64,000 nt of DNA from Lumbricus rubellus (GCA_945859605.1 OX243824.1:23094417-23158416), one strand, 5' to 3'. Positions 21,301 to 33,015 are shown, counted from the stretch's first letter. Numbers and translations: made by a program. The notes: generated from the letters alone by a model not told the origin.

Positions 21301-21734
21301 TGATAGGCCTACCCACTACCTTTTGGCCGGGGCAACTTTGGGCATTGCCTGATGTGTGATGTCTTCTGTCCAAGTTACCCAATAAATAGCGTCATCAATC
21401 AGCATTGAATATAAATCATAGATAATGCCTAGGCCTACTATAACAATAAATAAATGATATAAGGAAATAAAGTAAGATAAGTATTCATGGAATAACAGTA
21501 ACATGGAGTGGAAAAGCTGAGAAATAGCAGAGAACTATTTTCTAAAGAATAACAGAATTTTTCACAAATATCGCTTTTCTTCGCACTATTTGAAGAAGTT
21601 ACACCCTGTTGAGGGGTCATTTGCCATTGAAATATGGATGTAGAATTTTGGTAGGTTAATTGTGTGCATAAATGTCACATTTTAAGACCCTATGCGTGTC
21701 ATTCATGCAAAATTATTTTTTTCTGAACAGTCTA

Positions 21735-22396
21735 ATGTCGACCCTGAATTCAGAGGATGAAGAGGACCCGATAGAAAGTGGGCTTGATGAAAGAGAGGGT
21801 ATGACCGAGGTAATTACCCGAGAGGTATCAACGCTTCTCCAGAAATTCTCTGGCACATCAGAAGACTTCATATAGAGCGCCAAGAGGTTCAATTGCAGAC
21901 CCTAATTCAGAAACAGGACCAGCTAGAAGAGCATCAGTCCCAAATTGAGAGCCAACTGGTACTGCTCGACCGTAGGATAATCGAGCAAGCCTTAGGCAAG
22001 GAAACCCTACTTGTAAGTGGAGGGGATTCGAACCCAAGACAGTCTGAAACAGGGGCTGTTGCGTTCAGACCGAACGCCGTGGACATATGTAGCCAATTAG
22101 AGCCCTCGGTACCTGGTAATGAAGTAGGGGGTTTTGAACCCATACATGGGATTGCCTCAAGGATGCTAGATTTTCCTGATAATGACACGACCCTTGTGAG
22201 TAATCTTGGGCCCCGCTACCCGTTGTTAGCGAATAGACCTGGTGCCTGGGAACTTAATGGTGTAGCCCCTCCCCGCCTTGCTCCTCGGCTAAGGAACCCT
22301 GGTCAAAACACTGATGAAAGTAAGGATGAGGTAGAAGCTTACTGGGGTGGTCTTTTGGCTGAGGGCACGCGCGTAACAATGATAACTAACGGATAA
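21735..22396 (+). pseudogene. Gag-like frame, interrupted by the hAT element and a frameshift
   Basis: ATG TCG AC at 21735 opens a frame MSTLNSEDEEDPIESGLDE that stops after SGTSEDF (about 21872). The same protein appears to resume in another frame at about 21875: ERQEVQLQTLIQKQDQLEEH, SQIESQLVLLDRR, on to MITNG and a stop at 22396. The acidic start and coiled coil suggest a retrotransposon Gag N-terminus, but no capsid, zinc knuckle or protease is seen. The target duplication reconstructs the start codon on the far side of the hAT element (19211). I do not recognise the family. Confidence 0.4.
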
Positions 22397-23002
22397 AACG
22401 AACTGAAGAAGAAGCACAGCGAAGAGAAGAATCGTGTAATTGGAAGTTGAAACCTGCCGAGGAGCAGAGAACTTAAAGAAGAACAGAGAGAGTATGTCGG
22501 ATGAGCAGCTATTTAGCATTTAGTAGACATGCAGTTGATATAGGCTAAGCTTGAGTCTTCTTTCTCTGACTCTGAGCTTTATTCATTCGAATAAAATAAT
22601 GCTTATCAAAATTTGTCCGCATAATTATGTAGAGTTTAAATACGACGGTTTAAAACCAAGTATGCTATTAGGCATGTCCATTATCCGGTTTCTACAAATT
22701 AATGATTATTTCTTAACCTTATTCTCATAATAAACGGACATTTTCATAATTTTAGGCCTATACAGAAAACACACAGATACGATGTTTAATCAGTTGTTTG
22801 ACATGCATTATTATTTAATCTGCGTCTTGTATACGAACAACATTTATGCGTTGATAAAATCTGGAATAGTGATTTGTGCGGTCTTTGTTTTTACCTACTA
22901 AAACACACAGGTCAATAATAGCTTAAATATCTCGATCAAACAGCTAAAACAGTCGATCTTTAATTGTAAAGCTAAATATTTAGATTACCTAACACATTGT
23001 CA
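22374..23002 (+). repeat. Repeat A copy 2 (uninterrupted)
   Basis: Begins near TGATAACTAACGG and runs to CATTGTCA (23002). It matches copy 1 pieces 9281-9316, 16365-16648 and 18506-18814. It provides the empty sites for both the Gmr1-like and piggyBac-like insertions. It resembles a solo-LTR layout (TG...CA) but lacks a matching target duplication or adjacent primer site. Confidence 0.75.
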
Positions 23003-24190
23003 TATATATTATATTATAATTATAATATTATAGCCTGACATAATTATAGCCAAATATATGGATATTGCAAAATGAAACTTATACAGCGGCGCTCGCAGCA
23101 GAGGCCATTGAGTAGCGTTTCCAGTGTGAGTTCCCGAGAGAACACAGTTTTGTCCGGTCCTGCATGCTTCACCTTCTGCATCTCCACAGAATATGAGGCT
23201 GCCAAAGACTCTCATGTTTCATTCATTATCTGTTATCAAGCGATATCATAGAGTGATGTGATATGCGGCCTGGAATGACACAATCTGTGTCTCTCTTTTC
23301 GCCTGAATGAGGCCCCTTGCTTGTTGCAAGAAAAGCCATAACAAAGCTATCCCAAATAGGGCGGATGGGAAAAAGATACGGACTTCCTGACAGGAACCAG
23401 CGGCTGCAGGTTTATCCTACATATTATGCCACTAGAATAGCAAAAGGTCAAATGATTACTGAAATGAATGTAGCACTGTTGGCCAATATAGCTATCCTAA
23501 CGACGAAATCGGACTGTCTAAAGTTTGTAGAATGAGCACAAGATACCGCTATTTATTTATTAGCTGAGTTCGCTTATTTCTAAGAAGTAAAGAAACAACT
23601 AGGCCAACATTGTGTAAATGAGCCACGAGGACAACCAATAATAATTCGCCTTGTGTGATAGAGTAAAAAAACCTAGTATCTGATAAGAATATGACAGGCA
23701 CACAAACCCCTTAAGATAAACTAGGTTTGCAGGGCAATTACGCATAAACATTACAATCTTAAACTCGAAGCCAGCGAAAAGGAACGTTTCAACGTGTGGA
23801 TAGTCGAAGTGCGCGAAACAACCGGTGACATCGTGTCAGGGTAAGAGCAAGCCGCGGACGTCTGCAGACTGAAGGGGAGTACTTTGCTCCCCTGATTTTA
23901 CAAGTAGGCCTACAAGATTTCATTGCAGTTGCTATTAATAATAAGAAGACTTCAGTCATGCTTTGCTGTGTCATATCGGAGATTATTGGCGCCCTCCTCC
24001 TTTCTCTTCTCCAGACTTGGGACTGGCATTGCCATTGCCAGAGTACCGGTATACGAGAAGTGACGGCTTTAGACTTCAATCATGAAAAATTTAGTTATGT
24101 GGCTTCGGTGATGTGTGTGTTTTTCGAAGGACGTTAAGATAATCTTCAGAGTTACGCATAGCCTACATTAAGTAATAATTTATTGGTAAC
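23003..24190. other. No gene recognised
   Basis: Contains an AT run at 23003-23040 and short ORFs (23317-23535, 23789-24079) without recognisable similarity. Confidence 0.4.
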
Positions 24191-24199
24191 CGCATACAT

Positions 24200-24290
24200 T
24201 GGGGGGCGGTACCACGGTACCCAGTGGTAGCGCATTGGATTACACACTGGCATGGAGAGCGAAAGGTACCGAGATCGAGTTCCTATGGCG
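24200..24290 (+). repeat. tRNA-like SINE head (possible)
   Basis: CAGTGGTAGCGCATTGGATT resembles a pol III A box region and GAGATCGAGTTCC a B box, about 40 bp apart, in a tRNA-like context starting GGGGGCGGTACC. There is no CCA or clean cloverleaf, so it is more likely a SINE head than a tRNA gene. Confidence 0.4.
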
Positions 24291-24299
24291 ACATGTTTT

Positions 24300-26100
24300 G
24301 TAAGCAGCTATTAGCGCCTATTATTGCAGGCTGTCTGTTCTGTTAGTAGTCAAGATTTATCTCTTCTGTCATTTGCGTTTCAATTGCATAACTGTAGGCT
24401 ACACTGTACCCGGTTGCGGTCAGTTAACCGGATTGTTTCAATAAATAATAATATTACATGCATTTCGGGAAAGAAGAAACAACTCAGATCAAGACATCGC
24501 TGAATAGATTAGCTTGAGTAGATTAGGACATGACACCACTTGGATTAATTAACACTCAATAGATCAATGAACATGACAAATGACCAAGAACAATAGAGAT
24601 TTTTAAAGTAGACCTATAGGCCTAATAGATCTCAGTGTTGCAGATTAGTCGCGAATAAAGCCTAGGCTACCTCGCGCGATTATCGCGTTAAAACTTTCGC
24701 GATTAAACTTTTGAGGCATTCAATCCATTCATCATAGGCTAATCGTTAATTAAATTCTCTTCAATTTTAATCAAAGCAGAAAAACGCGTTTTGATCGGAA
24801 TTTCTATTGGCTACCAGCGATAACCCACTGTACTCTTTTCTGCAAATATTCACCAATGCGAGCTGGTACCATTTAGCCTAGGCCTACTGACATCTCGACT
24901 TAAAATAGGCCGAATTCCTTTTTTAAAAACTATTTCCGGTTGTAGCTTATGTTCACTGGTTTGCGTGTGTCTTTCCAGCGAGATCAGATCTGCAGGGTAC
25001 TATTTTCTAGAAAAATCTAGATGAGTAGGCCTAGGCTATAGTGACCAATTCAATTATTTGCCTCTGTTTTTAATCGGGTAGTCCGACTTAATCGGGTGCA
25101 CATATACGCGCATTTAAGAGAGCCTAGAGAGGGGCGTGTTTATTTTTGCACACCAGTGACACCTGGCCCAATTCAGTCTTATCAGTGCGCACACGATTAG
25201 GCCTATAGACACTTCAGTGTTCAAGAGTTTAGCGGTCTCTTTGACACAGCGGGTCTGAAGATGTTTTATTTCTCTTCAAGAACTTCTTCGCTGGTGAGTT
25301 GCAACCTGACTTGCATGGGCCTAACGTTTGATTCTCCAACAGCAATTTCTAACACATGATTACGGATAATACAACAGGCTTTCACTGGTGTAAAATTTAC
25401 ACTAGTGGTGGTGGATAGGCTATACAATACATGTAAGCCTATAATACTGCTACACTTCTGTAATTATTGACCTATTAATTTTATTTAATGCTTAGTGCTG
25501 CTCAAAAACAAGATTATGCAATATGCATTCATTAGGTGTAGGCCGAGGTAGACGGTCTTTTATCGATGAATCAAACTGAGATACTCAGAGACCCCAAAGT
25601 CAGAGATGCTTGCAGCCATTTTCTTGATCGCAAGCCAAATGCATTTGAACGGTGGCACAGGTCATAATAATGCATTCTGCACAGTTTCACAGGCAATTCC
25701 AGACCGGTTTCAATTTCAAATCGTTCACCGATTGCGTCAGATGAATAAGCTTATAGACCTAATACATATAGATTGCGTTAAAACCGAGTGCTGGCGTTAC
25801 ATCACAGGGTTGGTGTTGGATCGCCAGATGATAGAACGAGTTGTAGCCTATATAAGTTGTTGGTCTGTGTACACATATCGTCCGCAGCAGCGGGGTGGTT
25901 CAACAGACGAGATGATGGCAATGATCGTGTTTCTGGCTTTCGAGTGAACGTGGAAATTTGCCAACAGCTGCGCAGAAGAGTTGATTAGTTTCTTGGGTCA
26001 ATGTCCAAGTTTGTACAGCGTCTGCCTGAATATGAGAACATGATGTAGTTCTTGGAGCGGACATCTAATCTGCATACATGTATGGCATTGTATGCATGTG
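24300..26100. other. No gene recognised
   Basis: Many TAGGCCTA words. An ORF at 25606-25947 (113 codons, starting MLAAIFLIASQMHLNGG) has no recognisable domain. An ATG followed by FYFSSRTSSL and a GTGAGT donor near 25292 could be a small 5' exon; this is speculative. Confidence 0.3.
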
Positions 26101-26104
26101 CATA

Positions 26105-26345
26105 TTGCGCACTTGTTATAGCGCCTCTTGAGGCCCTCTTCAAGGTTTCTCATCAGAAGCGCTCCCGACTACAGCGCGTACACTGAATCAGAGTTTCTCG
26201 CCGAAGCGCTGAGAAATTGCGATTTAAGCCTATTTTAAGGACTTGTTCACGGTCCCTACGACGCGCCTTGAGGCGGATTCGAATCTGCAAGCCTTCGACC
26301 GCAAGACAACGAACATATATACCCACTTCTGTAACACCACCGCTC
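26105..26345 (-). repeat. tRNA-derived SINE, diverged copy
   Basis: Same layout as 30383-30597: TTATAGCGCC...CAGAAGCGCTCCCG at the left (3' tail on minus), then AGTTTCTCGCCGAAGCGCTGAG, then a tRNA-like region with GGCGGATTCGAATCTGCAAG at the right (B box on minus). Confidence 0.65.
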
Positions 26346-27508
26346 CCACAAATCATCATCATTTAAATTTCTGTAGCGTTCATCTAATCCCGGGTGGCAG
26401 TTAATAACGTGGGAACCAGTACCTCTACCCCACACCAGGTGGTGCGGATGATCGGACCTACTATCAAACGGCTGCGGTTCTCTACCAGCTATAGCTATGA
26501 TAATAATTGTGAGCGAGTTTTACGAAATGAGGCTGATGTCGGCTGCATACGAATCTGAGATATAGTCGATTTTGTCTCAAAGGGGGTCACCTGGTCAATT
26601 TTCACTTTTTGGCATTTTCGCTCTGTACAGTATCTTATCTTCATATTTTCTGAATTTTGTAAGTAATTTCCAACTGCAAATATTATTAATTAATTTTGAT
26701 CTGAATTCGTTCCAGCAAATTTAACATGAAAAGTTTACATGCTAGCCAGTTTTCGACATTATTTTAAGGTTGGTTAGCACCTTGACACCCCTATTGAAAA
26801 TGGTACATTCTGAAAACTTGGCCTTTCTAGTTTCTTAATAAGGGTACATAAATTATGCAAATGGATTATTATAGGCGTACAGGTGATGGGTTGATAGTTA
26901 TAAGCGATAACTTTAATCCAGTCAGACTAAAATCTTTGACTGCGATTATCTCAAAATGTACGCAACTTGATATTAAACCTACAAACAGTCATAACTCTGT
27001 CAAATGATGGCCAATTTTATTAGATGATGGCTCGTTTTAACAAGCATGATGTATACTATCAGGATGGATCAAAACCTCATTTTTGATTTTCCACCCGATA
27101 AGCCTCATTTTGTGGCGCTCCCTCACAATTATTGATAATTAATCTCTGCCTGTATGTGAAGGCAGGACGACCATTGGACTAATTCAGCTCATGAATATCT
27201 CTTTAAGATGAGTGATACGTTTCAGCATTCGTACAATAATGTTAGAAGCAACTTATTCGGACGATGCCCACATAAAGTTAGGGTCTACACGAGCTAAAAC
27301 GTTTAATCTTTTCTGAAGACCAGCGGTTGTAAGTCTACTTAATGTTTGTCTTTCATCTCGATTTATCGGCTGTTGACTCCATACTGAATGATCGACTCCC
27401 GGCTCTTTGTTCATTAGGGCCTAAGCAAGTATAAGCATATGAATTTCTTCTTGGCTGGTGATTCAATTCGTATAGACTGAACATGGTCAACTTTCTTGCA
27501 GCCAGATA
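26346..27508. other. No gene recognised
   Basis: AT-rich; short ORFs only. Confidence 0.4.
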
Positions 27509-27510
27509 TG

Positions 27511-27531
27511 CCATCATCATCATCATCATCG

Positions 27532-27626
<95 letters not shown>

Positions 27627-27765
27627 GTCATCATCATCATCATCATCATCATCATCGTCGTCGTCGTCGTCGTCGTCGTCATCATCATCATCATCATCAA
27701 TATCATCACCATTGCGGTTGTCATAATTATATTAATCATAATCGTCATCGTCGTCGTCGTCATTA
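27511..27765 (+). repeat. (TCA)n/(TCG)n microsatellite
   Basis: Nearly pure CAT/TCA repeats with TCG blocks. Long poly-Ile, poly-Ser and poly-Met ORFs here are artefacts. Confidence 0.95.
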
Positions 27766-28335
27766 CTATCTTCACTATTAATATCATTATTATCATAAGC
27801 AACACTTGCTCGTTTGTTACTCTGAACGCTATGATTATAGTCTCTATTGCCATGGCACCTTTTCAATAATCTCTTCTTTGTCTGCTACGGGCCTGAGGCC
27901 TTTCTGAACAGAGCTTAGCAATCATCATTATCTGCTGCCATGGCTGATTTTACGGATGCTTTCGGAGGTTACGCTGCTGAGCAAACTCTGCTGTTTGGTG
28001 AGTGGTGCCTTGGCAGTTGCATCTCTCACGGCAGAATTCGCTGTTATATGTTTTTCTGTAACATTCCAGGACACGGACTAATCTGATTGATCTAAGCCTT
28101 GTAGAGCATACTAGCGGCCTAAATGTATGTACCAAAACGAAGGCCATAAATATCATTCGACACGATAACTGCTGACCTCAAGACACAATAATTTTGGCGC
28201 GACAGCCTATAGACCGTAAATGAATGAGGCACCGAATACATTCAACTCTATACATGTAGCCTGAAATAATAAGGTGATGAATGGTAAGATTTATCCGTAG
28301 GCTACAAAAATAGGTTAGCAAGGACGAACTCACAT
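27766..28335. other. Upstream region of the fucosyltransferase
   Basis: No clear promoter motif or 5' exon identified. Confidence 0.35.
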
Positions 28336-29273
28336 TTGAAAATGATATTCTTTAAAATTTGTTTTAGCGAACAAAAGATGAACATCGGGAATCAGAGTAG
28401 ACCAGTATGTTTTGTCTTGCTCGTCATTTTTCTTTTGGCGACCATCATAGTCACTTCCTATCGTAAGGCTTTCTTCCGTCCCACAGCAGCTGCCAATGGT
28501 TTAAAAAAGAAGTTGTCATCGTCACCGTTGGAGAAAGCCTGGTCTATACTCGGTGCCTTCAAAGCCATGGCTCCTCCCTTCGATGACATCGATCACATAC
28601 GCAGCTATTTCAAGACTAAAAAAGCAACTCGATGGAAGGTTATACTTCGAGTGGGTAATTTCAACTTCGATCATCTCAGATGGAAAGATGGTTCGGCGCA
28701 TCTGCAGAAGATAAACTGTCCGGTTACTAAATGTCATTTCACATCTAACATCTCGGATTTCCGATTTGCCGACGCCCTCGTCATATCAGAGTTCCACGAG
28801 AGAGAGCTTGAGTACTTCAGTCCGAAACCCAAACATCAGATTTGGGTCGCCCAACATCTTGAGCCTCCCTACCATAACCGGATAAACACGACGCTTCTCA
28901 ACGGTTTAGTTAATTGGACGGCCACATATCGACGTGACTCTACCATCGCTTTACCCGCCAGTACATGGCAGACGCTTGATACCACAACTAAAGACAATCT
29001 AACCGGACAGAACTATGCCGCAGGACGCAGCAAAAAGGTTGCAATGTTCGTCAGCAATTGCCGAGATATGAACGGACGTCTTCGGTATGCGAGAGAACTA
29101 AACAAGACCATTTCAGTGCACATCTTTGGTCGCTGTGGTTCTATGAATTGTCCAAGACAACAGTCCAGCGCTTGCTTCAACATGCTGAGAAAGGATTACA
29201 AGTTTTATTTGTCGTTCGAAAACTCCAACTGCTACGGGTATATAACGGAGAAGTTGCACGTCAACGCCTTGAG
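28336..29273 (+). CDS. GT10 alpha-1,3-fucosyltransferase, exon 1
   Basis: Transfers fucose from GDP-fucose to N-acetyllactosamine-type glycans in the Golgi (family knowledge). It is a type II membrane protein: a short cytosolic tail, then a membrane segment PVCFVLLVIFLLATIIV (about residues 24-40) and a stem. An alternative start Met is at 28378. The catalytic region has the GT10 signature order: WKVILRVGNFNF, ADALVISEFHE, an acceptor region with HLEPPYH, VAMFVSNCRDMNGRLRYARE, IHVHIFGRCG-like SVHIFGRCGS and the donor motif YLSFENSNCYGYITEKLHVN. The usual 'CRDYITEK' is CYGYITEK here. The exon must end after AG of codon 313 (29273) for the protein to continue correctly into 30744. Confidence 0.9.
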
Positions 29274-29465
29274 TTAAGTTCTGACATCGTTACATAAAAA
29301 AAATTAATGTTCATCAGTGTCCTAGGTAGTTTATCAAGCCATTGTTTTCTTTAGTAGACTATTATCCATTTTGTATTCTCTATTCAGCGTAGTCTTGGTC
29401 TTCCGTTGTTTCGTCTTTCATCGAATCTTGCATGCAGAGAGATTGTCAACTGGCTTTGTCTTTAC

Positions 29466-30272
29466 GGTAGCACGACATTTAATCCCGCGACACTTAATAC
29501 CGCGACAGTTAATTCCGGACACTTAGTCCCGGCGACATTTAATCCCGCGTCATGCAGTTAATCCCCCGAGAGTTAATCCCGCGACACTTAATACCGCGAC
29601 AGTTAATCCCGGACACTTAGTCCCGGCGACATTTAATCCCGCGTCATGCAGTTAATCCCCCGAGAGTTAATCCCGGCGACATTTCATACCGCGACACTTA
29701 ATGCCTGTACACACATGAGTACGAATATTTGTACGACTATTGTTGTCCGCATAACCAATTATGTAGGCCTACATCTCTGTTCAGGAGAAGTTTCTGAAGT
29801 ACATCTTTACATGTCATTGAAACTATCATTATAAAGGATTTTAAACAGGATTTGCGAAGTTCAGTCTGCTATAAGGCAGTATGGAGGCGAATTTCGGCTG
29901 CAGTATTGTAGCAAAGGCAAACAAACTGTGATAGGCCACATGGAAATTACGAATACATTGAACATCGCGACAATGCCAACGGAGCTCTTTTTATGAAAAA
30001 CATGCAGTGAATATTGCTGTAAATATTGCTTTTTTCCAATTTTACTGGTTTTATAATATTTAACTGCAAAGGCTTAACTTTTTGAACAATAGTGAATTGC
30101 CTTTTTGAATTTAACTGTTTTAAAATGTTATTTTACTTTACCGATATTAAGTGTCACGGGATTAAATGTCACCGGGATTAACTGTCGCGGGATTAATTAT
30201 TCACGGGATTAAGTGTCGCCGGGACTAAATGTCGCCGGGATTAACTGTCGCGGGAGTAAGTGTCATGGAACC
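29466..30272. mobile_element. Fold-back (TU-like) element A, 807 bp
   Basis: An 8-bp duplication GTCTTTAC (29458-29465, 30273-30280). The left arm (29470-29705) is tandem 15-bp units such as CGACATTTAATCCCG. The right arm (30148-30268) carries the complement, such as CGGGATTAACTGTCG. The ends match imperfectly (GGT...CGACA.TTAATCCC). The arms bracket about 440 bp of unique DNA. Sea urchin TU elements are described as having outer arms of 15-bp tandem units and 8-bp duplications. There is no coding capacity. Confidence 0.8.
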
Positions 30273-30382
30273 GTCTTTACATATCTAATCCATCCCTGAT
30301 GACATGATAATTTTATGTAATATTGTCATGATTATTATGGCTCCTGTCTTGATGCTGATATATTAAGTATGTTTGTTTGTAT

Positions 30383-30597
30383 GTGCACTTGTTATAGCGC
30401 CCCTTCAAGCTCTTCTACTCAGAGGCGCTCCCGAATGCAGAGCGGACACTGCATCGGAGTTTCACGCCGAAGCGCTGAGCAATTGTGAGTGAGGGACTTG
30501 CCCAAGGTCCTTACGCGGCGAGGTGGATTCGAACCTCGAACCTTCCGGCTCCAAGGCAACGACGCCACCACTACACCACCCCGCCTCACAAAGTGGA
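30383..30597 (-). repeat. tRNA-derived SINE with CR1-like tail
   Basis: On the minus strand: a tRNA-like head (GGTGGTGTAGTGG A box, GGTTCGAATCC B box), a body with TCAGCGCTTCGGCGTGAAAC and a 3' tail GGGAGCGCCTCTGAGTAGAA, then GGGGCGCTATAACAAGTG. The tail resembles the 3' end of the CR1-like LINEs in this window. This fits a SINE mobilised by that LINE. Not a functional tRNA gene, since there is no foldable 3' half with discriminator and the body continues. Confidence 0.75.
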
Positions 30598-30743
30598 CAA
30601 AGGCGCTACAAGTCGTTAGCTTATTAGTAGTTACTTGAGTACTTATAGCAACCTCTAACAGAGCTGTTGTAATATTATATTCATTCATAATTATTTGTCT
30701 CCCTCAACAGGTATTTTTGTTTCATACTGTGTTCTGTTGTTAG

Positions 30744-31107
30744 CAATGACATCGTTCCCATAGTAATGGGTGCTCGTCCTGAGGACTACTCAACAGCTGC
30801 ACCTCCTGGATCCTACATTCACGTCGATGACTTCCAAAGCCCTCGACATCTCGGCAATTATCTCAACCTTCTTGATTCAAACGACACTTTGTATAACGAA
30901 TTCTTTCGATATAAACGCCACTACAGAGATATCAGATTCAGTGAACTGACTGGCGCTTACTGGTGTCAGCTGTGCACCTTGCTGCACGTAAACGATGTCA
31001 CGAACCTCGCCAGACATTGGTATGCTGACTACGATAAATGGTGGAATGGAGTCTGTGATTATAAGTTCAGGGCGAAAAATCAATGGCCAACGTGGAGAGA
31101 CAGCTAG
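30744..31107 (+). CDS. GT10 alpha-1,3-fucosyltransferase, exon 2
   Basis: Continues the catalytic domain: NDIVPIVMGARPEDYSTAAP, PGSYIHVDDFQSPRHLGNYL, YNEFFRYKRHYRD. The end is YWCQLCTLLH, a Cys pair typical of the C-terminal end, stopping after WPTWRDS. Together with exon 1 it gives 1302 nt, exactly 434 codons including the stop (433 residues), a normal length for the family. An AATAAA lies only a few bases after the stop; the true polyadenylation site is unclear. Confidence 0.9.
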
Positions 31108-31544
31108 GAATCCCAATAAACCGCAAAACTCTTTGAAGAGGAAAATTAAAAGCTGAATCCAATTTTAGGAGACTGTGAGCAGGCGGTGATCTGGAGACCA
31201 CGGATTTGGTCTCGAGACTAAAGAGGAAATGCGGTCTTGGTCTTGGTGCTAAACCAAGACCAGGAACCCTGCTTGGTCTTGGTCTTAATGTATCGGCTTC
31301 AAAATGCATGTAAACCGTATTATGCGTCGAAGCGATACTATTATGTAGCCTATGTCACAGCTCTCGTCCTCATAATGTGCCATCAAACTATTGTCCAACT
31401 TTCGAAGTGATCTCATGTAGTACATGTAGGTAGAAGGCCACATTCAACAGACTCTCCAATCTACATCGAGTAAAGTTGACGTTTAAGATTATCCTTCTGC
31501 GGCGAATCTACGTTATGCCTGCTTGTGCAAGCATACGTATTATA
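31108..31544. other. 3' flank with GGTCTTGG repeats
   Basis: Local repeats of GGTCTTGGTCTTGG and inverted ACCAAGACCAGG at about 31200-31285; no gene. Confidence 0.45.
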
Positions 31545-31612
31545 ATTTTATTTAGAGTATTTATATAGCGCCTCTTCAAGAAAGCTACTCAGAGGCGCTC
31601 TCTGCGCTAACT
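31545..31612 (-). repeat. CR1-like LINE tail fragment
   Basis: TATTTATATAGCGCCTCTTC followed by CTACTCAGAGGCGCTC matches the 3' tail described at 56556. Confidence 0.5.
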
Positions 31613-31671
31613 AGCTGAAGTGATGTTAAGTGTCATAACACCAAGAAAATTTCATCAGTTAGCAAAACAAG

Positions 31672-32319
31672 TCACAGTGAGCCGGAAACAGTGATGACCC
31701 CTCGCAGACACGTAGAATCATCCAACGGAATCCCGTCAACAACCTTCAGATGGTGTGAAAGTTCAGAGTCTCTGGTACAGGTTGCGTCGATAGAGTAAAG
31801 CGGCAACAGGTGACAGAGATCGCAAACACGAAACGCTGACGAAACTGAAGCTCCTCGCTGGTTGAAGATGTCGCACGCGTCCGGCCTATCGTCGGGGCAC
31901 AAGGACTGCACAGTAGAAGGCATTATTTTGTCGCTTGTCGGTCTGTAGTTTTGAACGCCACCAGAGACAACATCTGATCGAGTTAACTCCACTGGCCTGC
32001 GTGAACCGTCCGTCAGCGAGATGTAAAAACCAGAAAACAGCGGTGAAACCGTACGCGGTCTTAATAGTTGAGCTCGACCGTGTGCACTGTGCTGTGCGCA
32101 ATGTGTATCAAGATGGCGTCTAACGTCAACGCGTGGGCGACACAAGACGACTTGCGAACAAAATCCTTTCCCACGTAAAATCCTCGACGAACCCGGCGAA
32201 TAGGTTCGGTACACGAACCTAAAACCAGTAAACTCGAACTTGTGTGAAATTACTGCACGAATTCTGCATAAAGTTGAAATAATCCGTTGAAATGACGGAG
32301 TGGTCTGACAAACAACCAA
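31672..32319 (-). CDS. Hypothetical ORF, 215 codons
   Basis: An uninterrupted minus-strand frame from an ATG to a TAA-type stop, slightly richer in GC and CpG than its surroundings. It is Ser/Arg/Cys-rich with no signal peptide, membrane segment or recognised domain. It could be a chance ORF in a CpG-rich stretch, an exon, or a repeat product. No neighbour supports it. Confidence 0.2.
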   Translation of the reverse strand: MVVCQTTPSFQRIISTLCRIRAVISHKFEFTGFRFVYRTYSPGSSRILRGKGFCSQVVLCRPRVDVRRHLDTHCAQHSAHGRAQLLRPRTVSPLFSGFYISLTDGSRRPVELTRSDVVSGGVQNYRPTSDKIMPSTVQSLCPDDRPDACDIFNQRGASVSSAFRVCDLCHLLPLYSIDATCTRDSELSHHLKVVDGIPLDDSTCLRGVITVSGSL

Positions 32320-33007
32320 TAGGCTATGCCCGCTGACCTGCTGCGTCCGAAATCATGGTCTTCAACATGCATAACAGTGCTCTGTTGCTTGTAGAGCTAC
32401 ATGTAGGCCTATGCATGGCATATTCAATCCATCAGCAAATTATGTATCCTGCTTTCCTCTTCGAGAATCCTTCCGCTGCACACAGATTTTGCATAGCCTA
32501 TAGTTCTTCACCGGTTATCACAATATTTCATGCTGTTTAAAAAGTCGGCGCTTTTCCGAGATAAGCTTATAAGTATCGTGAAGCATACAAAAACACATGC
32601 TTACATTAGGCTACATGCATAAAATGCCTCCTTGACCTGCTGCAAGCAAATAGGTGCATTGTCTGTAGGGCCTTGTAGGTCATACGTGTTTTATATTATT
32701 CTCATGTTCACATGTTATGAGAGTGGTCAAATTAAACTAACACTAAACAAGATATCTAAATTATAATATCCAAACCTAGTTAGGCCTACGTGTAGGCTAA
32801 AAAAACAGCGTAGGCCTACTTGAAAGGACCTTGAGGCTCCTATAATAGTGAATGAATAATGCAAATTACAATCAACACAATATGGATGTACGGTCACGTT
32901 GTTTTAATGTGCCATCGACGTGGAAAATGTAGTTCTACAAAGTAGGCCTAATTTTATATGAGCCAATGCAGCTTCTTGATCAAATCGGGCTTAGAGCTTA
33001 ATAAATA
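32320..33007. other. No gene recognised
   Basis: AT-rich, several TAGGCCTA words. Confidence 0.4.
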
Positions 33008-33015
33008 GGCCTACT

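Larger units (their letters stand above)
19219..21734 (-). mobile_element. hAT-like transposon, decayed, 2516 bp
   Basis: 8-bp direct repeats ATGTCGAC (19211-19218, 21735-21742) flank inverted ends TAGAGTGTTCAG and TAGACTGTTCAG (complement of the right end). TAGNG-type ends plus an 8-bp duplication indicate hAT. Inverted similarity continues inward for about 150 bp, including GTGACATTT and GACCCCTCAA. The interior on the minus strand retains transposase pieces and has itself received a LINE tail. Confidence 0.7.
29274..30743 (+). other. Fucosyltransferase intron with non-canonical boundary
   Basis: The protein motif NAL-S-NDI-VPIVMG (four residues between NAL and VP, as in other GT10 enzymes) fixes the junction between 29272/29273 and 30743/30744. 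The local sequence is TTGAG|TTAAGT ... TTGTTAG|C. It can be read as TT-AG, or shifted by one base as GT-TA, but never as GT-AG. A single G at 29274 would give the consensus AG|GTAAGT-like donor. The intron carries a fold-back element and a SINE. Confidence 0.7.

Noticed and set aside
9281..23002. Repeat A as a pair of LTRs
   Set aside because: TG...CA-like ends exist, but no matching target duplication, primer site or polypurine tract was found, so kept as an unnamed repeat.
25250..25295. Small 5' exon of the fucosyltransferase (MFYFSSRTSSL then GTGAGT)
   Set aside because: No supporting motif or acceptor; exon 1 at 28336 already has its own start and membrane segment.
27353..27869. Poly-Ile, poly-Ser and poly-Met ORFs
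   Set aside because: All arise from the TCA/TCG microsatellite read in different frames.
30520..30597. tRNA gene on the minus strand
   Set aside because: A and B boxes are present but the sequence continues as a SINE body and tail, with a diverged relative at 26105.
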